NCBI RefSeq assembly: GCF_030035675.1
Contig: NC_084482.1
Location: 221,611,943-221,675,942 of the forward strand
Source of the DNA: Rhineura floridana
Taxonomy: Eukaryota > Chordata > Lepidosauria > Squamata > Rhineuridae
Direction of reading: 5' to 3'
DNA length: 64,000 nt
The first letter of the stretch is position 1. Each line of letters begins with the position of its first letter. The notes beneath the pieces are model-generated. The model saw only the letters and a program-made list of their open reading frames with translations, made no database searches and had not been told where the DNA came from. Shown here in pieces: positions 19,270 to 32,881 of the stretch. The translations under genes and the position numbers were made by a program.

Positions 19270-22265
19270 TAGTCCTTGTTTCTAATGGTCTCCTTACTGA
19301 TTGTTTTCATATAGTTTAGTTTAGCATACCTTTAACTATTGATTTTATTGGTTTTTAGTGTTTTTTAAATGTTGATTTTTTTATTGACCATTTTAATGTA
19401 CATTTTATGTTCTTTATAAAATTCTTCTGCAGTGTACACATTTTATTAATATAAATAACTAAAAATGTATTTTTGTGTATAACATGGTTTTTATTTTGCT
19501 TAGATGTTTTTTGTATTGGCTATTCTAACATCTTTCATAAAGTAAAATGAATTCACTAGTTTTCTGCTGATGTATTTTAAATACATTTTCCAAACAGATT
19601 TCACTCCACAGTCTCATCTGGTCTCAGTGCTATTTCCTAGCAGGCAAATGAAGGACCTCACTGTCATCTGGTGCGCATAGAGAAAAGGAGTGAGAATTGG
19701 GTTTTGTCAGCGGTCACATAGCCAAATGGCTTCTCCAGGCAATAGAAGGGCCTTTAGGAAAGGCAGCAAAGCTGCAGAAAATCTCTGCTTAAATTATTGG
19801 GGGAGGCAGTTTGTTGGGATAGATAGTTCTGGGCCAGATATATGAATGGTCTGGTAACTTCAAACTAATCCATGTTGTGTAACTAATCCATGTTATGCAA
19901 TTGTTAATGATGCTTCCCTGTAGTTTCTCTCTGGGAAGCAGTATGCCTCTGAATGCCATTTTCTGGGAATCACAAGTGTGAAGATTACTGACTGGGAGGT
20001 CAGTTGCACAACTGCTGATCTTGGGGACCAGGTTTCTTGAAGGACTCCCTGTTCCTGTCCCCTCCTGCCTCTTCCTTGGGATCTAGCCAGTAAAAGTGAT
20101 TAGACTGGTGAGCTGGTGTTATTCTTGTTGTTCCCAATGTAAATAACAGGTGCGTGTCAGGAACCCACTAGGGATCAGCTGCCCTGCACCTTCAATTTAG
20201 TGTTGCAAAGCTCATCGTGCAATTGTTTGTTGCATGATTGGTATCTCCTCTAGTTTGGCCCTCAGACTGGCAGTGGCTGTCCAAGGTCCTGTTCTCCAGC
20301 CTTCTTGCCTGAGAGCCTTTTGACTGGAAAGTTCTTCTGCCTCCACCTCTTGCACTCTGCCCAATGAGTAGGAGTCCCTCCCACAGGTTCCAGACTTTAA
20401 TAACCTTGATTTTGAAAGTAGTTGTGTCAGAAACTCATTTCACAGAAAGCAAACTGGTGAGGTTTGGCCCAGAACTTGAATACAAGGCAGAGGTGGAGTC
20501 TGAGCCCAAGCACACAAGAGCACTTCTTTGAACCCAGTTTTTTTCCTGTGATAGCACATCTATTTCACAGAAGGCAAACTCTATTCTCTCCCCCTTCTGC
20601 CAGCCGACATGCCCCTCCAATCTCTCTTTCTCTCTCCCTCCCCAATTCACCAGCCATTCGCAACCTGGTAGCAGCACCAATAGTGCTGCTTAGTGGACCT
20701 ACAAACAGCAAGAAAGGGTATTGCTGATCACCCCAGAGGTTCCTGGGTCATCCTGTGCTATCTCCCATTTCCCAACAAAAGGAGAGGCTGCAACATGTGT
20801 GGTTGGTGAATTTTGATAGGTCTGGCTGATTTGGAAGTTTCTGTTCTGGGCTGGTTTACGTAAAAATGTATTATAGCCCAGAACGGGTATCGGAACGTGG
20901 TTTGCGTGGACGTTTTGTGTCTTATTGCATGCATCCCATTTAGTCATGTGGGACTGGTGAATTTGGTGGGTCTGGCTCGCTGGGAAGTCGCCATTCGGGG
21001 CTGTTCATTCCGTTCCGGAGGGCATTTTGGTTGTTAATGGGTTGATAAAAATGCTATCGGAATGGTTTTTGTTCCTAAATGTTGTTCTCATGTGTCTCTA
21101 ACACATCCTAGTGTTTTTGGCATCAATTTCTTTTCTAAAGAGCCCATTCCAGCATGTTCTGTTCCAGCTTTTACACCGTCCCTCCTGAACACTTTACTTT
21201 TTACACACAAATGTGTATATTCTATATATCACACAGCACACACCTATCTTGCCACTGCTTCAGCGGGAGGCAAGAGAGGAGGATGAGGTGCAATAATGGG
21301 ACAGAAGGGAGGGAGGAAAATGTTGGCAGTGGGGGGGCAGAAGCAGCTTTTGCCACTTAGTCCTCCGATGGGTTAAGGAAAGGAGTTCTGGTTCCTAGAG
21401 AGGCAGGAAGTCTTAATCACATGGAGGGGGGGAGAGCGTATTGAAGGGGAAGTAGGAGGGCTGTCTTCATTGGTATTCCGGGTAAAGAAAGTATTAGGCC
21501 CAGAGAGGAGGAAGCGGGAGCGTGCAGAGGGCAAAGAGGTGCAAGGGGGGGTGATTTGGTATTTTTGTTGGGGTTGAGGGGTCAGAGCAACGGGGGGGGA
21601 GAAAAAACCTGCTTTCCCTCCAAATATTTCCACTTTTGTTATGGGCCTTCACATCTCTACAGTAGTGTAGTTGCAAATTCATAAGTGCACTCTAATTATC
21701 AGGAAAGAACAAGGAAGCATGTTAGAAGACTCTTCTCAGTGGCTAATACACTCTCCTTTCTTGCTGATTGGCTCATAGGTTGCTGGAGACATGGGGACTC
21801 TGCTGAGAGCCTGCTCCCAAAAAAGTAAGGGGTCTATGATCTCTCCCCCCCCCAGATCTATGCAGGTCCCTGGGTGACCCTGGGGCAGTGACCACTTTTG
21901 TTCAGCCCAGCCCACCTCACTGGATTGTTGTGAGGATAAACAGTGCAGAATTTTTATGTGCCACTCCAGATTTCGGACATCCACTCTGTGTGGGACCTTC
22001 AACGTCTGTGCAGGTGTGTGTGTCTGTTGTATTATTGGAATCATAGTTTAATGCTATGTCCACAGGGACCCAGATTCAAATCCCTGCTCAGGAGTGAAAT
22101 TCAGGTGGTGTCCTGGGCCCAGTGACAGTGTCGTGGTGAAGACAAAAGGAGGGGGACAAATCATGGTGAGCTCATTAGAGGAACACCTGCATAGAAATAT
22201 AAAAATATAATAAAATGTATCGGTAATAATAATAATAATTAAATCAACTTATTGCCTCAGTTGTT
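19270..22265. other. Spacer between units A and B
   Basis: AT-rich to ~19.6 kb, then mixed. 19770-20797 is shared with C but missing from B. Near 20807 lies the unoccupied site of the ~2-kb DNA element found in B and C. From 20808 comes a spacer repeat (GTAGGTCTGGCTGATTTGG in B and C, with small changes here). Unit A lacks about 1.1 kb that B and C have (36270-37440; 59920-61060). The promoter for the next unit should lie here or in 21.7-25.2 kb, but I see no clear one. Confidence 0.45.
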
Positions 22266-22599
22266 TGTTGGCTATTAAACCGAGAAAGCAGAGGTTAAAT
22301 TTCCACAAGTGAGCTACGTGACTTAGAAGCGAAAGTTGGCAGAGCTCGAGCCATCTTCAAGGACACGTTGCTAAGCAACCTAGGCTCGGGCAGCTGGCCT
22401 TATCTATATAGAGGGCCAGCAGACTCTTGTGAGTGTGGGGGTCGAGGAGTTTGTACAGAGAGAGCTTGTGATATATTGTCAGTAAGGTGACTCTTAAAAC
22501 TTATTGCTTGTCCGGCTCATTGCTTCAACTGGCATCTAGCCTGTCAATATACTGTTCTGCATCCTGGGCATCTGCTTGCGCCAGATACAACATCCAACA
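22266..22599. mobile_element. Solo LTR, 334 bp, unit A only
   Basis: Ends TGTTGG...CCAACA with a 5-bp duplication TTGTT on both sides (22261-22265, 22600-22604). Units B (38248) and C (61800) have the plain site TCAGTTGTTCAACCC. It contains a TATATAGA box. A fossil LTR left after recombination, family not determined; the intact duplication suggests it is fairly young. Confidence 0.85.
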
Positions 22600-23103
22600 T
22601 TGTTCAACCCTATACAGTAGATGAGTTTGCTGTTAAGCTTTCAACTTCGTGCATCACCTGCTCAACTTGGAGCAGCGTTCTGTAACCTGGTGCCCTCCAG
22701 GTATTGTTGGACTGCATCTCCCATCAGCCCCAGACAACATGGCCAAATGCCAGGGAAGATGGGGGTTGTAGTCCAGAAATGTGTAAAGGTTAACTTGGAT
22801 TATACGAGTGGATGGTACTAACAAGGCATCCTGCTGATTTTGAAATGGATGTATTGCAAGTAGTTCTTCATACTCTTTTCATTGGTAAGTGAGCTGAACT
22901 AGACTGAATGCAGGTCAGGATTCCTCTCCCCGTATTTCTGATGGAAAGAGTGGAGGCATTTTGCATCCCCAGGAAGCTCCAAGATGGAGTCATTAGACCA
23001 AATTCACCCCCACAATTTCTTTACAATATGTGCAAAACCTATTTTTATGCCAACTGTCAGGGGCATGACATGGAAATAATACCTGTGCAGATTAAGTTTT
23101 TCA

Positions 23104-24815
23104 TGAGAACATAAGAAGAGCCTGCTGGATCAGGCCAGTGGCCCATCCAGTCCAGCATCCTGTTCTCACAGTGGCCAACCAGGTGCCTGGGGGAAGCCCG
23201 CAAGCAGAACCCGAGTGCAACAACACTCTCCCCTCCTGAGGCTTCCGGCAACTGGTTTTCACAAGCATGCTGCCTCTGACTAGGGTGGCAGAGCACAGCC
23301 ATCATGGCTAGTAGCCATTGATAGCCCTGTCCTCCATGAATTGGTCTAATCTTTTAAAGCCATCCAAGCTGGTGGCCATTACTGCATCTTGTGGGAGCAA
23401 ATTCCATAGTTTAACTATGCGTGGGGTAAAGAAGTACTTCCTTTTGTCTGTCCTGAATCTTCCAACATTCAGCTTCTTTGAATGTCCACGAGTTTTAGTA
23501 TTCTGAGAGAGGGAGAAGAACTTTTCTCTATCCACTTTCTCAATGCCATGCATCATTTTATACACTTCTATCATGTCTCCTCTGACCCGCCTTTTCTCTA
23601 AACTAAAAAGCCCCAACTGTCTTTCCTCGTAAGGGAGTCGCTCCATTCCCTTGATCATTCTGGTTGCCCTCTTCTGAACTTTTTCCAACTCTATAATACC
23701 CTTTTTGAGATGAGGCGACCAGAACTGTATACAGTATTCCAAATGCGGCCGCACCATAGATTTATACAACGGCATGATGATATCGGCTGTTTTATTTTCT
23801 ATACCTTTCCTAATTATCCCTAGCATGGAATTTGCCTTTTTCACAGCTGCCACACACTGGGTCGACATTTTCATTGTGCTGTCCACTACAACCCCGAGGT
23901 CTCTCTCCTGGTCGGTCACCGCCAGTTCAGACCGCATGAGCGTATATGTGAAATTCAGATTTTTTGCTCCAGTATGCATAATTTTACACTTGTTTATATT
24001 GAATTGCATTTGCCATTTTTCCGCCCATTCGCTCAGTTTGGAGAGGTCTATTTGGAGTTCTTCGCAATCCCTCTTTGTTTTAACATCCCTGAACAATTTA
24101 GTGTCATCAGCAAACTTGGCCACTTGACTGCTCACTCCTAATTCTAGGTCATTAATGAACAAATTGAAAAGTACAGGTCCCAATACCGATCCTTGAGGGT
24201 CTCCACTTTCTACAGCCCTCCATTAGGAGAACTGTCCATTTATTCCTACTCTCTGCTTTCTGCTTCTTAACCAATTCCTTATCCACAAGAGGACCTCTCC
24301 TCTGATTGCATGACTGCTAAGCTTCCTCAGAAGACTTTGGTGAGGTACCTTGTCAAATGCTTTTTGAAAGTCTAAGTACACTATGTCCACTGGATCACCT
24401 CTATCTATATGCTTGTTGACACTATAGGTTACTGAGACAGGACTTTCCCTTGCAGAAGCCATGCTGACTCTGCTTCAGCAAGGCATGTTCTTCTATGTGC
24501 TTAGTTAATCTAGCTTTAATAATACTTTCTACCAGTTTTCCAGGGACAGAAGTTAAGCTAACTAGCCTGTAATTTCCAGGATCCCCCCTAGATCCCTTTT
24601 TGAATATTGGCATTACATTTGCCACTTTCCAGTCCTCAGGCATGGAGGAGGACCCGAGGGACAAATTACATATTTTAGTTAGCAGATCAGTAATTTCACA
24701 TTTGAGTTCTATGAGAACTCTCGGGTGGATGCCATCCGGGCCCGGTGACTTGTCAGTTTTTATATTGTCCGTTAAGCCTAGAGCTTCCTCTCTTGTTACC
24801 ACTATTTGTCACTAT
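23104..24815 (-). mobile_element. CR1 LINE, 1.7 kb, 5'-truncated (unit B boundary)
   Basis: Continuous antisense CR1 with no LTR element inside: TACAGCCCTCCATTAGGAG at 24211 is the empty site. RT is split over two frames at the 14-bp deletion near 24423. A 291-codon open frame (23308-24183) covers 'GPVLFNLFINDLE', 'FADDTKLF', 'INKCKIMHTGAKN', 'QERDLGVVVD', 'HLEYCIQFWSPH', 'RLPYEERQ' and the C-terminus 'LDQFMEDRAINGY'. It ends in a CR1 3' UTR starting GAACATAAGAAGAGCCTGC on the + strand. Confidence 0.93.
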
Positions 24816-25209
24816 TATATCCATGATGAAAAGGGCCCAATAATAAAAGCCTGAAATGATTCACAACGTGGAGAAGACACTCTGTGGTGAGCAGGAATTA
24901 AGGTTTTGCAGAAGCAGAAGCAGAGATGAGAGGCGAGGGGTCCAAGATGGGTGAAATTCCTGGGGGTGGCTAAAGACACAAGAGGTGCCCAAGCATGGAG
25001 AAAAGTCTGGAAGAAACTGGAGAATGTTCTGAGAGAGATTTGGGGCCTTTAAGGCCTTTTGCAGATCAAGCATTGTGGGGGAAAACAACAGAGGAAAGGG
25101 ACATGCCATTTATTGATTTGGATTGAGGCTGCTTATAATATTCAAACCTCTGAAACCCAAATTGGCATGAAGAGTGAAATCCCTCCCATCCCTCGTCTCT
25201 CCCCTGCAG

Positions 25210-25380
25210 GCCCTTGAGAGCTGCTCCCTACGAAACGTGCATCGTGGTGAAAGCTGTGGGAGTCCCAGAGCTGGCCTAGTTTACTCCTCCCTCTCAGGCA
25301 GCGCCATGGCCTCAGAGGCACCATCCGGATTGTCTCTTCTGTGGGATAGAGTGGAAAGAGCAGCCGGGGAGCCCAATCAG
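25210..25380 (+). CDS. KRAB-ZNF unit B, leader exon
   Basis: Acceptor CCCCTGCAG and donor CAATCAG|GTAAGG. The ATG at 25306 encodes MASEAPSGLSLLWDRVERA then AGEPNQ, 25 residues, open (Trp at codon 13). The ~96 bases before the ATG are 5' UTR with in-frame stops. It ends in phase 0 and joins the KRAB-A exon. This sequence type precedes KRAB in many reptilian ZNF proteins. Confidence 0.75.
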
Positions 25381-25482
25381 GTAAGGGGAGGATCTTTGGG
25401 GGAGAGACCGAGGGGACAGCTGGGGTGTGTCTCCCTGAGCATAGCGGGGAGGGCTCTGGGAGAATACTACCTCTGAGGCTGC

Positions 25483-26125
25483 ATAAGGAGAGCCTGCCGG
25501 ATCAGGCCAATAGCCCGTCTGTTCTTGCACCCTGTTCTTGCAGTGGCCGACCAGATGCCTGTGGGAAGCCTGCAAGCAGTACTTGAACACACGAGCACTC
25601 GCCCCACTTGTGTCTGGTAGAACTAGCGTGTACACACGTGACTGTTAAAATACACTCTTAGAGAGATGGGATCTTTTTCAAGAGTCAAGCCGTTTCTGGG
25701 ATTGAACTCATCACGAAATGACGGGGGGTCAAGAAGAGAGTCACATGGCTTGGGACCAAAATACGTGATGGAACGCCTCACCTGACATGCCTCTCCTCAA
25801 CAACAAATGCCCTCCTCTGGGTGCCCACTCCGAGGGAAGCTCAGAGGATGGCAACAAGGTAGAAGGCCTTCTCAGTGGTGGCCCCAAAATTATGGAATGA
25901 TATATGCGATGAGGTGCGCCTGATGCCAACAGTGTTACCTTTTTGACACCAGGTCAAGACTTTCCTCTTCTTCCAGGCATTTTAGCATGTGCTTTTAAAT
26001 TGCTTTTTAAAATGTTTTTAAAATTTGTATGTCTGTTTTTAATGTTTTTAATTGTTGTAAACCGCCCAGAGAGCATCGGCTATGGGGCGGTATATAAATG
26101 CAATAAAATAAATAAATAAATAAAT
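25483..26125 (+). mobile_element. Intron 1 repeats, unit B: CR1 3' end and L2 3' end
   Basis: Same two old repeats as in unit A. The L2 tail here ends in a clean AAATAAATAAATAAAT run after 'CGCCCAGAGAGCATCGGCTA'. Its coding part is more decayed than in A or C. Confidence 0.8.
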
Positions 26126-26155
26126 CCCAGTGTGCCTCACTGGTCAGGCTATTAG

Positions 26156-26533
<378 letters not shown>

Positions 26534-26642
26534 TGACTGATGAATGTTGAAGGTATGGATTTAGTACCTGTGCTATTTAACCTTCCACTGCAGGGATGCT
26601 GTCGTGGAAATGGGTGCCTGGCCCTGGATATTTGGGGAGGGA

Positions 26643-26852
26643 CTGCAGCTCAGAAGGGGAACACCTGCTTTGCATGTAGAAGGTCCGAGGTTTAGTCCGT
26701 GGCAGCTGCAAGAGGGGTGAAAGGATCCGGTAGGAGGTGCTGGGAAAGGTCTTTCTCTGCCTGACATCCACAGCTAGTTGCTGTAAGCAGGCGGGACTAG
26801 ATGGACCAATTCTCTGATCTGGTAGAATGCAACTTCCTCTGTTCTTGGGGCT
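26643..26852 (+). mobile_element. tRNA-derived SINE (tRNA-Ala-like head), unit B
   Basis: Paralogue of the SINE at 5445, same position after KRAB-A, with TGCTTTGCATGTAGAAGGTCC closer to the family form. Confidence 0.75.
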
Positions 26853-27089
26853 TTTTGATCATTCAGTGCGAAAAGTGCCTCTACCTGGCGCCTTCTGCTG
26901 TCCCGTGATGAAAAATCTTACCTTGCAGCAGAAGGAAGAGTGGTCAGGAGCTCCCAAACTCCAGCAGACCATCTTCTCCTGCATCCTCAGCAGATGATTG
27001 ACACTCTGTGCCTTGTACTGTAAACCCCCAGTGGGAAGAGATGCTCCCGGGAGCACCCGCTGCCTCCTCCCTCTTCCTTCCTCTGCCCA

Positions 27090-27440
27090 AAGGTCAGCTT
27101 TTGTCTTTGAAGCAGGAAGAAGCGGCAGTTTGGAGAAGAGGAAGCGGAGGTGGAGGCTACAGTTTGTAGGGAATGACCTCCAGAAGACAGGACAGAGAGC
27201 AAGATTTAGCTTTGCCAGCCCTGGTGGGAAGTCTGGAAGCAGAACTGGAGCACAGAGACTCTTTGACTCAGGCAGAGACACAGCAAAGGCAGCAGGCAAG
27301 AAGGTCCCCGAGAAAGGCTCCTTGGCAGCTGGAACAAGGGCTGTTCCCTCAGCTAGCAGAGATCCCAGGAAAGCAGGAATTGCAGCAGCGCCCTTGAAAG
27401 GGGACCTTTGCTGCAGCAGGAAAGGTTCCAGAGAAGGCAG
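27090..27440 (+). other. Conserved intron segment, unit B
   Basis: Paralogue of 5890-6300. The MTSRRQDREQDLALPALVG frame (27173-27397) is open here too. Collinearity with units A and C stops at ~27443. Confidence 0.3.
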
Positions 27441-27631
27441 GAATTCCCATATTGAAATGCCTGGCTGATTTTTAATTAATTTAATAAATTTTGGCTGGGA
27501 CCCAATGATAATGTGGGACATGTTCAGTAAGAACCAACTGTCATTGTTCTAAAAGCCAGACCCACAGCTGCTGGGCTTGGGTAATCAGGGGGCCACACCC
27601 ACACCAGACTTGATTTCACTTGAGACAGTCA

Positions 27632-27808
27632 TGGCTTCCCTCAGAGAATCCTGGGAAATGTAGTTAGTGAAGGGTGCTGAGAGTTGCTAGAAGACGCCCT
27701 GTTCCCCTCACAGAGCGTCAATCAGAGTGGCTAACTGTTAAACCAGTCTGGCCACTGGAGCTCTCTCAGTGGAATAGGAGTCTCCTCTCAGCACCCTTCA
27801 CAAACTAC
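27632..27808. mobile_element. MITE-like inverted-repeat element, right end clipped
   Basis: The left arm has GAATCCTGGGAAATGTAGTT then GTGAAGGGTGCTGAGAG. The right arm has its complement CTCTCAGCACCCTTCAC followed by AAACTACA. The right arm stops where BovB sequence starts, so the outer end of that arm is missing. Unit B only. Confidence 0.65.
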
Positions 27809-29875
27809 AATATGATCTCTGGTGCCTCTTCCCTTTCTAAATCTAGCTTGGATGTCTGGCATTTCTCGCTCCATATATGGTAAGAGCCTTTGTTGTAGAA
27901 TCTTGAGCATTACTTTACTTGCATGGGATATTAAGGCAATAGTTCGATAATTACTGCGTTTCCTGGGATCCCCTTTCTTTGGAATCGGGATGTATATGGA
28001 ACACTTCCAGCCTGTGGGCCATTGTTTAGTTTTCCATATTTCTTGACAGATGTTTGTCAAAATTTGGACAGATTCAGTCTCAGTAGCTTGTAGCCATCTG
28101 TTCCTGATCATTTGTTTCTTCCAAGTATTTTAAGAGCAGCTTTCACCTCGCATTCTAAAATTTCTGGTTCTTCATCATATGGCTCCTCCGTGAATGAATC
28201 TGTCAACTTTGCATCTCTTTTATAGAGTTCTTCAGGGTATTGCTTCCATCTTCCTTTTATTTCGTCTTGGTCAGTCAGTGTGTTCCCCTGTTGATTATTC
28301 AACATCTCTACTCTTGCTTTAAATTTCCCTTTCATTTCTCTAATCTTTTGGAACAGGGCTCTTGTTTTTCCCTTTTTGTTGTCCTCTTTTGTTTCTGTAC
28401 AATAATTATTGAAACAGTTCTCTTTGTCCCTACCTACTAGTCGCTGTATTGTTGCATTTAGGGTTCTGACTGTGTTTCTGTCTCCTTTTGCTTTCCTTCT
28501 CTCTTTAACCATTTTAAGAGTTTCTTCAGTCATCCATTGAAGTTTTTCTCTCTTTTGAACTAGAGGTATTGTCTTTTTGCATTCTTCCCTGATAATGTGT
28601 CTGAGTTCACTCTATAGTTCTTCTGGTTCTCTGTCAACTAAGTTTAAAGCCTCAAACCTGTTCCTTATTTGATCTTTATATTTTTCTGGGATTTTATTTA
28701 AATTGTATTTTGACATTGTGATTACTTTGTTGTTCTTCTTTAGCTTTACTCTGATTTTCGATATGACCAGTTCATGATCTGTACCACAGTCTGCTCCTGG
28801 TGTTGTTTTCGCAGAAAGTATGGAACTTCTCCATCTTCTGTTGCCCGTTATATAATCAATTTGATTCCCATATTGACCATCTGGTGATGTCCACGTGTAC
28901 AGTCGTCTTTTCGGTTGCTCAAAAACTGTGTTTGCAAGAAACAAATTATTGGCTTCACAGAATTCAATAAGTCTGTCTCCTGCTTCATTTCTGTCTCCTA
29001 AGCCCCATTTCCCCACCATTCCTAGTTCTTCTCTGTTCCCTGCTTTTGCATTCCAGTCCCCCATGATTATCATCTTATCTTGTTTTGGTGTGTGATCAAT
29101 TTCCTCCTGTACTTCTGCGTAATATCTCTCCAATTCTTCTTCTTCTACGTTTGATGTTGGAGCATAGACTTGGATGATGGCTATGTCGATAGGTTTCCCA
29201 TTTAATCTCATTGATATCTCTCGCTCAGACCTTGTATTGTAGCTCCTAATTGCTTTTGCTACAGTACTTCTCACTATTAAAGCAACCTCATTTCTTCTTG
29301 ATTTCTCATTTCCTGCATAAAGTATTTTGTAGTTGCCTGATTGAAAATTCCCGTCCATTTTAATTCACTCACGTCAAGTATTGTAACATTGATGCGTTCC
29401 ATTTCTTGCTTGACAATTTCTAACTTTCCCTGGTTCATGCTTCTCACATTCCATGTTGCTATCGTGTGCGTCCTACAACTCCGGACTCTACTTTCACATC
29501 TGTGCGCATCAGCCTCTGGGCTTCCTTTCCGCTTTGAGCCAGCTGCGTCATTAGTCACAGCGCTGCTCACACTTGTCCTTTGTTCTTCCCCAGTAGCTCA
29601 GTGAGTGCCTTCTGACCTTTGGGTCTCATTTTCCAGCAGTATCTCATATTGCATTTTGGATACTCTGTTTATAGTGTTTTCATGGTAAGAGATATTCAGA
29701 GGTGGTTTACCATTGCCTTCCTCTGAGTTTGGATGCATCTTAGTCTGGTGTCCCAGCTTTGACCATTCCGCCATGGGTGCCCCTCCTAGGAGTCTAGCCT
29801 CTTGGTCTAGACTCCTGACGGCATTGCTCTCAGCTTCTTCAACACTCTCAAACCCCCTCATTACGTTAAGGTGTG
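27809..29875 (-). mobile_element. RTE-BovB LINE, 5' half, 3'-truncated (unit B only)
   Basis: Read on the minus strand from ~29.87 kb: a 5' leader, then the apurinic endonuclease ('TWNVRSMNQGKLEIVKQEM', 'VYAPTSN', 'MIIMGDWNAKAG', 'TWTSPDGQYGNQIDYI', 'GTDHELVISK') in pieces with frame breaks, then 'MTEETLKMVKERRKAK' and the first RT block 'IPIPKKGDPRKRSNYRTIAL', stopping just after 'FRKGRGTRDHI'. The catalytic RT motifs and 3' end are absent. LINE copies normally lose the 5' end, so the loss here came from a later deletion or from joining to the MITE. Confidence 0.9.
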
Positions 29876-30115
29876 CATCCTAAAGGGGTATGGCTGGAAG
29901 AACAAGATCTAATTGTACAGGGGTTGATGAAGCTGGATTGGTTTCCACAGTGTCACTGAACTGAGGTTTTTGAACAGTTTCTTGTCCACAAGAGACATTT
30001 GGATCTACACGTCCGTGTGCTATTCATCTCCAGGAGATCTAAGATCGTTCTTTGTTTTGGAAAGAGGAGAATAATTTCAGTTCAGAATTAACTAGCTTAT
30101 CTGTATCTTTGAAAG

Positions 30116-30199
30116 AAATGTTAAATCTGGGCTTTGTCTCTTGGCTGGAAGAACAAGATCTAATTGTACAGGGCTTAGACGAATGGAAGAGATCAGTTG
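30116..30199 (+). CDS. KRAB-B-like exon, unit B, both splice sites present
   Basis: 84 bp between TATCTTTGAAAG and GTTG|GTATGA, phase 1 at both ends. Encodes MLNLGFVSWLEEQDLIVQG then LDEWKRSV. This is the only copy of this exon in the window with both splice sites. The 'SWLEEQD' core resembles the KRAB-B-type exons that follow KRAB-A in other vertebrates. The order here (this exon, then the SDLHSCWEE exon) differs from unit A. Inclusion in mRNA is inferred. Confidence 0.6.
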
Positions 30200-30414
30200 G
30201 TATGAATCTGGAAAATATCTTGTGGAAGGTTATAACAGGAACAAAATGAGGATGCCGTACCTGCGGTTGCCAGTGAAATACACACTCCGCATTCTTGTTA
30301 CAGTTCAGAACATCTTTGCAAAGTCGTGTAGTGTTGGTCTTTGGCCATCCCTGTCTTAGCTCAGCTAAGTTTAATACCTTGAATCTTCAGGTGGAACTTG
30401 GAAGGGTCATTATC

Positions 30415-30510
30415 TGAAAACCTGCAGAGCAGCTGCCAGCCAGTATAGACAGTATTGAGCTAGAGGGACCAGTGGTCTGATTCAGTATATCACAGTTTCT
30501 TTTGTTCTTA
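30415..30510 (+). mobile_element. SINE 3' fragment, unit B
   Basis: Paralogue of 14120-14215, with GAGCTAGAGGGACCAGTGG closer to the family tail. Confidence 0.6.
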
Positions 30511-30727
30511 TATTTCTGTCTGACCTCTTTTGACTGCAGTCAAATTATTAAGAATCAAGGAGAAGTGGGCTGTGCCCAATTTGTCCTCTTCGGCAGATTT
30601 GCTGCCCTTCCCTTCCTCCTCACCCCACTGCTTATTGCCTATTATTTTAGAAATGTATATCACAGTTGTATGGCAGTAGGAGGAAAATCCAGACAAATCT
30701 GGGCTTAGTGACATCAAGTGTTATATG

Positions 30728-30890
30728 TGTTTTAAATTGTTTTAAGTATTTAAATTGTGTTTTACATTGTTTTAAAAAGATGTGTTTTAAATTTGTATAT
30801 TTGTTTTTAATGTTTTTAGGTACTGTAAACCGCCCAGGGAGCTTCGGCTATGGGGCAGTATATAAATACAATCAGTCAATCAATCAATAA
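30728..30890 (+). mobile_element. Short L2-type 3' end insertion, unit B only
   Basis: A 163-bp severely 5'-truncated L2-type copy: 'AACCGCCCAGGGAGCTTCGG' 3' UTR and a CAATCAGTCAATCAATCAAT tail. A 5-bp repeat ATATG is on both sides. Units A and C read straight through (GTTATATGGACCTG). Confidence 0.75.
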
Positions 30891-30943
30891 ATATGGACCT
30901 GTTTCTGGTCAAAAGTAACTAGTTTTGTCTATTTCCTTCAAAG

Positions 30944-31021
30944 AGTCGGACCTCCATTCGTGTTGGGAAGAAAGAGACGATGCCTTTATCCTGGATCCCA
31001 AAGAAGAGGCGACATCAACAG
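30944..31021 (+). CDS. KRAB-to-finger linker exon, unit B
   Basis: 78 bp, acceptor TTCCTTCAAAG, donor ACAG|GTAGATG, phase 1/1. Encodes SDLHSCWEERDDAFILDP then KEEATST, one codon longer and more acidic than in A and C. The block carrying it lies downstream of the KRAB-B-like exon here, but upstream of it in A and C. A CR1 3' end ~180 bases later joins directly to the finger remnant at 31193. Confidence 0.6.
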
Positions 31022-31192
31022 GTAGATGTTCAGCTCCGTTGTGAGGGCCTTTTTGGTTTGGGAATTGTAGGATTGTTCAGTTCCTGTGTGATATCATTCC
31101 TGGCAGATTAATTAACCCATCAGGGTGTGAGTTCTCCTGGAGGACGTCTTAGATGTCTTTAAGAACATAAAAAGAGCCTGTTGGATCAGGCC

Positions 31193-32215
<1,023 letters not shown>

Positions 32216-32577
32216 TTAAATGCAGGGAGTATGGAAAGAACTTCAATGGGAGCCTCTCTTCATCTTGCAGGCTACATAGATTAAAGCCCTATACAGGTTG
32301 GGGCCAGGATGCTTAAAAAATTATCTCACCTATTATATATGCAGCCCATCACTGAAACCTGCAGAGGATGGCCTCTTACGCATACCATCTCATTAGGAAG
32401 TCCACTCTGCATGATAGAGAAACCTGGCCTTTTGTGTGGTGGCATCTACTTTTTTGAACTTCCTCCTGATACATATCAGACAGGTGTTTTTTGTGTGTGG
32501 TGCCTATAGAAGACCTTCCTTTTTCAACAAACCTTTTAAGGGCAGAGCTTTATTACTGTTTTTGTGGGATTCTAAAA

Positions 32578-32881
32578 GGTAAATGTGTCCCCACACTTAT
32601 AGGGCGAGTCGTTTCCGACTCTTAGGGTGACGTCTTGCGACGTTTACTAGGCAGACCGCATATATGAGGTGGGACTGCCAGTTCCTTCCCCGGTCTTTCT
32701 TTACCCCCCAGCACATGCCGGGCACTCATTTTACTGACCACGGATGGATGGGAAGCTGAGTGGACCTCGACCCCTTTTACCAGAGATTCGAGTTCCTCCT
32801 TCCGTTGGAATCGAACTCCGGCCGTGAGCAGAGCTTCGGCTGCATTACTGCCGCTTACCACTCTGCGTCATGGAGGGTCTG
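32578..32881 (-). mobile_element. tRNA-derived SINE, unit B 3' region
   Basis: Paralogue of 18851-19157. Its B-box region (GGAGTTCGATTCC on the minus strand) is closer to the tRNA consensus than in units A and C. Confidence 0.85.
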
